A stretch of DNA of 64,000 bases from Aneurinibacillus soli (GTDB lineage: Bacteria > Bacillota > Bacilli > Aneurinibacillales > Aneurinibacillaceae), in assembly GCF_002355375.1 (NCBI RefSeq), contig NZ_AP017312.1, forward strand, positions 3,179,001 to 3,243,000, in the 5' to 3' direction. Below the pieces are notes generated by a model that had not been told where the DNA came from, did not search any database, and saw only the letters and a program-made list of their open reading frames with translations. How positions within the stretch are numbered: position 1 is the stretch's first letter; every line of letters begins with the position of its first letter. Shown here in pieces: positions 62,942-64,000 of this stretch. The position numbers and the translations under genes were made by a program.

Positions 62942-64000
62942 TTAGTATATACTTGTATCCAAACTGTATGCTTCAAGTTTCTGCTTCACACTTTGCAAGA
63001 ATCGTCCACAGACAAGGCCATCTAATACACGATGATCAAGCGACAGGCATATATTTACCATATCCCGAATCGCAATCATATCATCAATCACAACTGGACG
63101 CTTCACAATGGATTCTATGCTGATGATCGCAGCCTGCGGATAGTTGATGATCGGTGTCGACAATACAGAACCGAATGATCCAGTATTATTTACCGTAAAC
63201 GTTCCACCTGCCATATCATCCGGTGTCAGCTTGCCAGCACGTGTTTTCGCTGCCAACTCATCGACCGCACGGGCAATGCCGTAAATGCTCTTCTGGTCAG
63301 CATCTTTAATAACCGGAACGTACAGCGCATCATCCGTTGCAACTGCAATCGAGATGTTAATATTCTTGCGCAGTACGATATTCTCACCCGCCCATACGGA
63401 GTTCATGATCGGATATTCTTTAATCGACTCCACAACTGCTTTGATGAAGAACGGCAGGAACGTGAGATTGAAGCCTTCTTTCGCCTTGAATTCCCCTTTG
63501 ACGCGGTTGCGCATTTTGACCAGGTTGGTCAAGTCAACTTCCATCATCGTCCATGCGTGCGGTGCCTCGTGTTTGCTCTGCGTCATCCGATTTGCAATCG
63601 CACGGCGTACCGGCGTAACCGGGATTTGTGTATCACCCGGATATGACGGCACGGACACAGTCTGCGGACGGGATACCGGAGCAGATGGCTGTGCGACTGG
63701 CGGAGCAGACACAGCTGTTGTTTGAACAGATGGCATCTCTTCTTCTGCGGTCTGGGCAGCAATCTGCGGAGATGCTGCAACGGCTCCCGGAGCAGCGGAT
63801 GCTCCGCCGTTTTCGATGAAGGCAAGCACATCTTTGCGTGTGATGCGCCCCTCGCTTCCAGTTCCACTCACCTGATTCAGGTCAATCCCGTTTTCCTGCG
63901 CGAGCCGCATAACAGCCGGAGAATAACGTTTACCCGAGACTTTAGCCGCAGCAGGAGCACCTGCTGCCTGCTGCGGTACAGATGGAGCAGACGCTGTCTG
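62942..64000 (-). CDS. bkdB: Branched-chain 2-oxoacid dehydrogenase E2 (dihydrolipoamide acyltransferase), 5' part off the right edge
   Basis: Open from the window edge to the stop at 62942, about 352 codons. A linker rich in Ala/Pro/Gln precedes the peripheral-subunit-binding domain (RYSPAVMRLAQENGIDLNQV, then GSEGRITRKDVLAFIENG), a second Ala/Pro/Val linker, and the catalytic domain with ANRMTQSKHEAPHAWTMMEV and the active-site DHRVLDGLVCGRFL. The lipoyl domain is outside the window. The branched-chain assignment rests on the catalytic domain and on the propionyl-CoA block next to it, since branched-chain amino acid breakdown yields propionyl-CoA. Confidence 0.82.
   Translation of the reverse strand, partial: QTASAPSVPQQAAGAPAAAKVSGKRYSPAVMRLAQENGIDLNQVSGTGSEGRITRKDVLAFIENGGASAAPGAVAASPQIAAQTAEEEMPSVQTTAVSAPPVAQPSAPVSRPQTVSVPSYPGDTQIPVTPVRRAIANRMTQSKHEAPHAWTMMEVDLTNLVKMRNRVKGEFKAKEGFNLTFLPFFIKAVVESIKEYPIMNSVWAGENIVLRKNINISIAVATDDALYVPVIKDADQKSIYGIARAVDELAAKTRAGKLTPDDMAGGTFTVNNTGSFGSVLSTPIINYPQAAIISIESIVKRPVVIDDMIAIRDMVNICLSLDHRVLDGLVCGRFLQSVKQKLEAYSLDTSIY

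Noticed and set aside
1-64000. CRISPR arrays, tRNA or rRNA genes, prophage
   Set aside because: No regularly spaced direct repeats, cloverleaf genes or phage structural genes were seen; the repeats present are long inverted repeats.

Overview
The window looks like a chromosome segment of an endospore-forming Firmicute, most likely in or near the Paenibacillaceae (an Aneurinibacillus or Brevibacillus-like organism; this assignment is inference from gene content and order, not a database match). The evidence is the order spoIIM, fur, yqzK, xerD, deoB, punA, dacF, spoIIAA, spoIIAB, sigF, spoVAA to spoVAE, lysA. It matches the order known from Bacillus subtilis, but foreign blocks are inserted into it. 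Almost all genes lie on the minus strand, so operons read right to left. No tRNA, rRNA or CRISPR array was seen.

Layout. 1-2.4 kb: a TM2/TerB-domain protein running off the left edge and a decayed TPR regulator. 2.4-7.9 kb: YkqA, then a sugar block of NagA, a GH2 glycosidase and a PfkB kinase. 8-19.6 kb: a complete 5-aminovalerate/GABA and glutarate catabolic block. It holds a PotABCD-like ABC importer, a sigma-54 enhancer-binding regulator, a GabT/DavT transaminase, a GabD/DavD dehydrogenase, a DUF3870 protein, the glutarate hydroxylase CsiD and the L-2-hydroxyglutarate oxidase LhgO. Two clear sigma-54 promoters each carry three palindromic upstream sites in the same geometry, and csiD has a long leader with an intrinsic terminator. 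19.9-25 kb: HinT, a long-form UbiD decarboxylase flanked by composite repeats, and LysA. 25-31.5 kb: the spoVA, spoIIA and dacF sporulation cluster. 31.9-34.5 kb: an MBOAT acyltransferase with a DHHW partner protein. 34.6-36.1 kb: a composite repeat split by an 868-bp IS1595-type derivative with intact ends and an 8-bp target duplication. 36.2-45 kb: PhzF, an oligopeptide importer (oppABCDF), a chemoreceptor and small membrane proteins. 45-56 kb: tandem purine nucleoside phosphorylases, DeoB, XerD, YqzK, PBP2, an M60-like peptidase, Fur, SpoIIM, a Nudix hydrolase and a DUF3866 protein. 57-64 kb: an M20 peptidase, a methylmalonyl-CoA/propionyl-CoA block with an unusual fusion of a B12-binding domain to an epimerase, and a branched-chain 2-oxoacid dehydrogenase E2 running off the right edge.

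The most unusual structure is a family of about 235-bp imperfect palindromes. There are eight full copies, one half copy and two remnants. They fall into two subfamilies whose arms differ in sequence but stay self-complementary. They are often arranged as an inverted A-B pair bounded by GCTGTCCC-type terminator hairpins. They look like mobile, structured, non-coding elements. Together with the sigma-54/UAS control circuit and the csiD leader, they are the best candidates for undescribed biology here.
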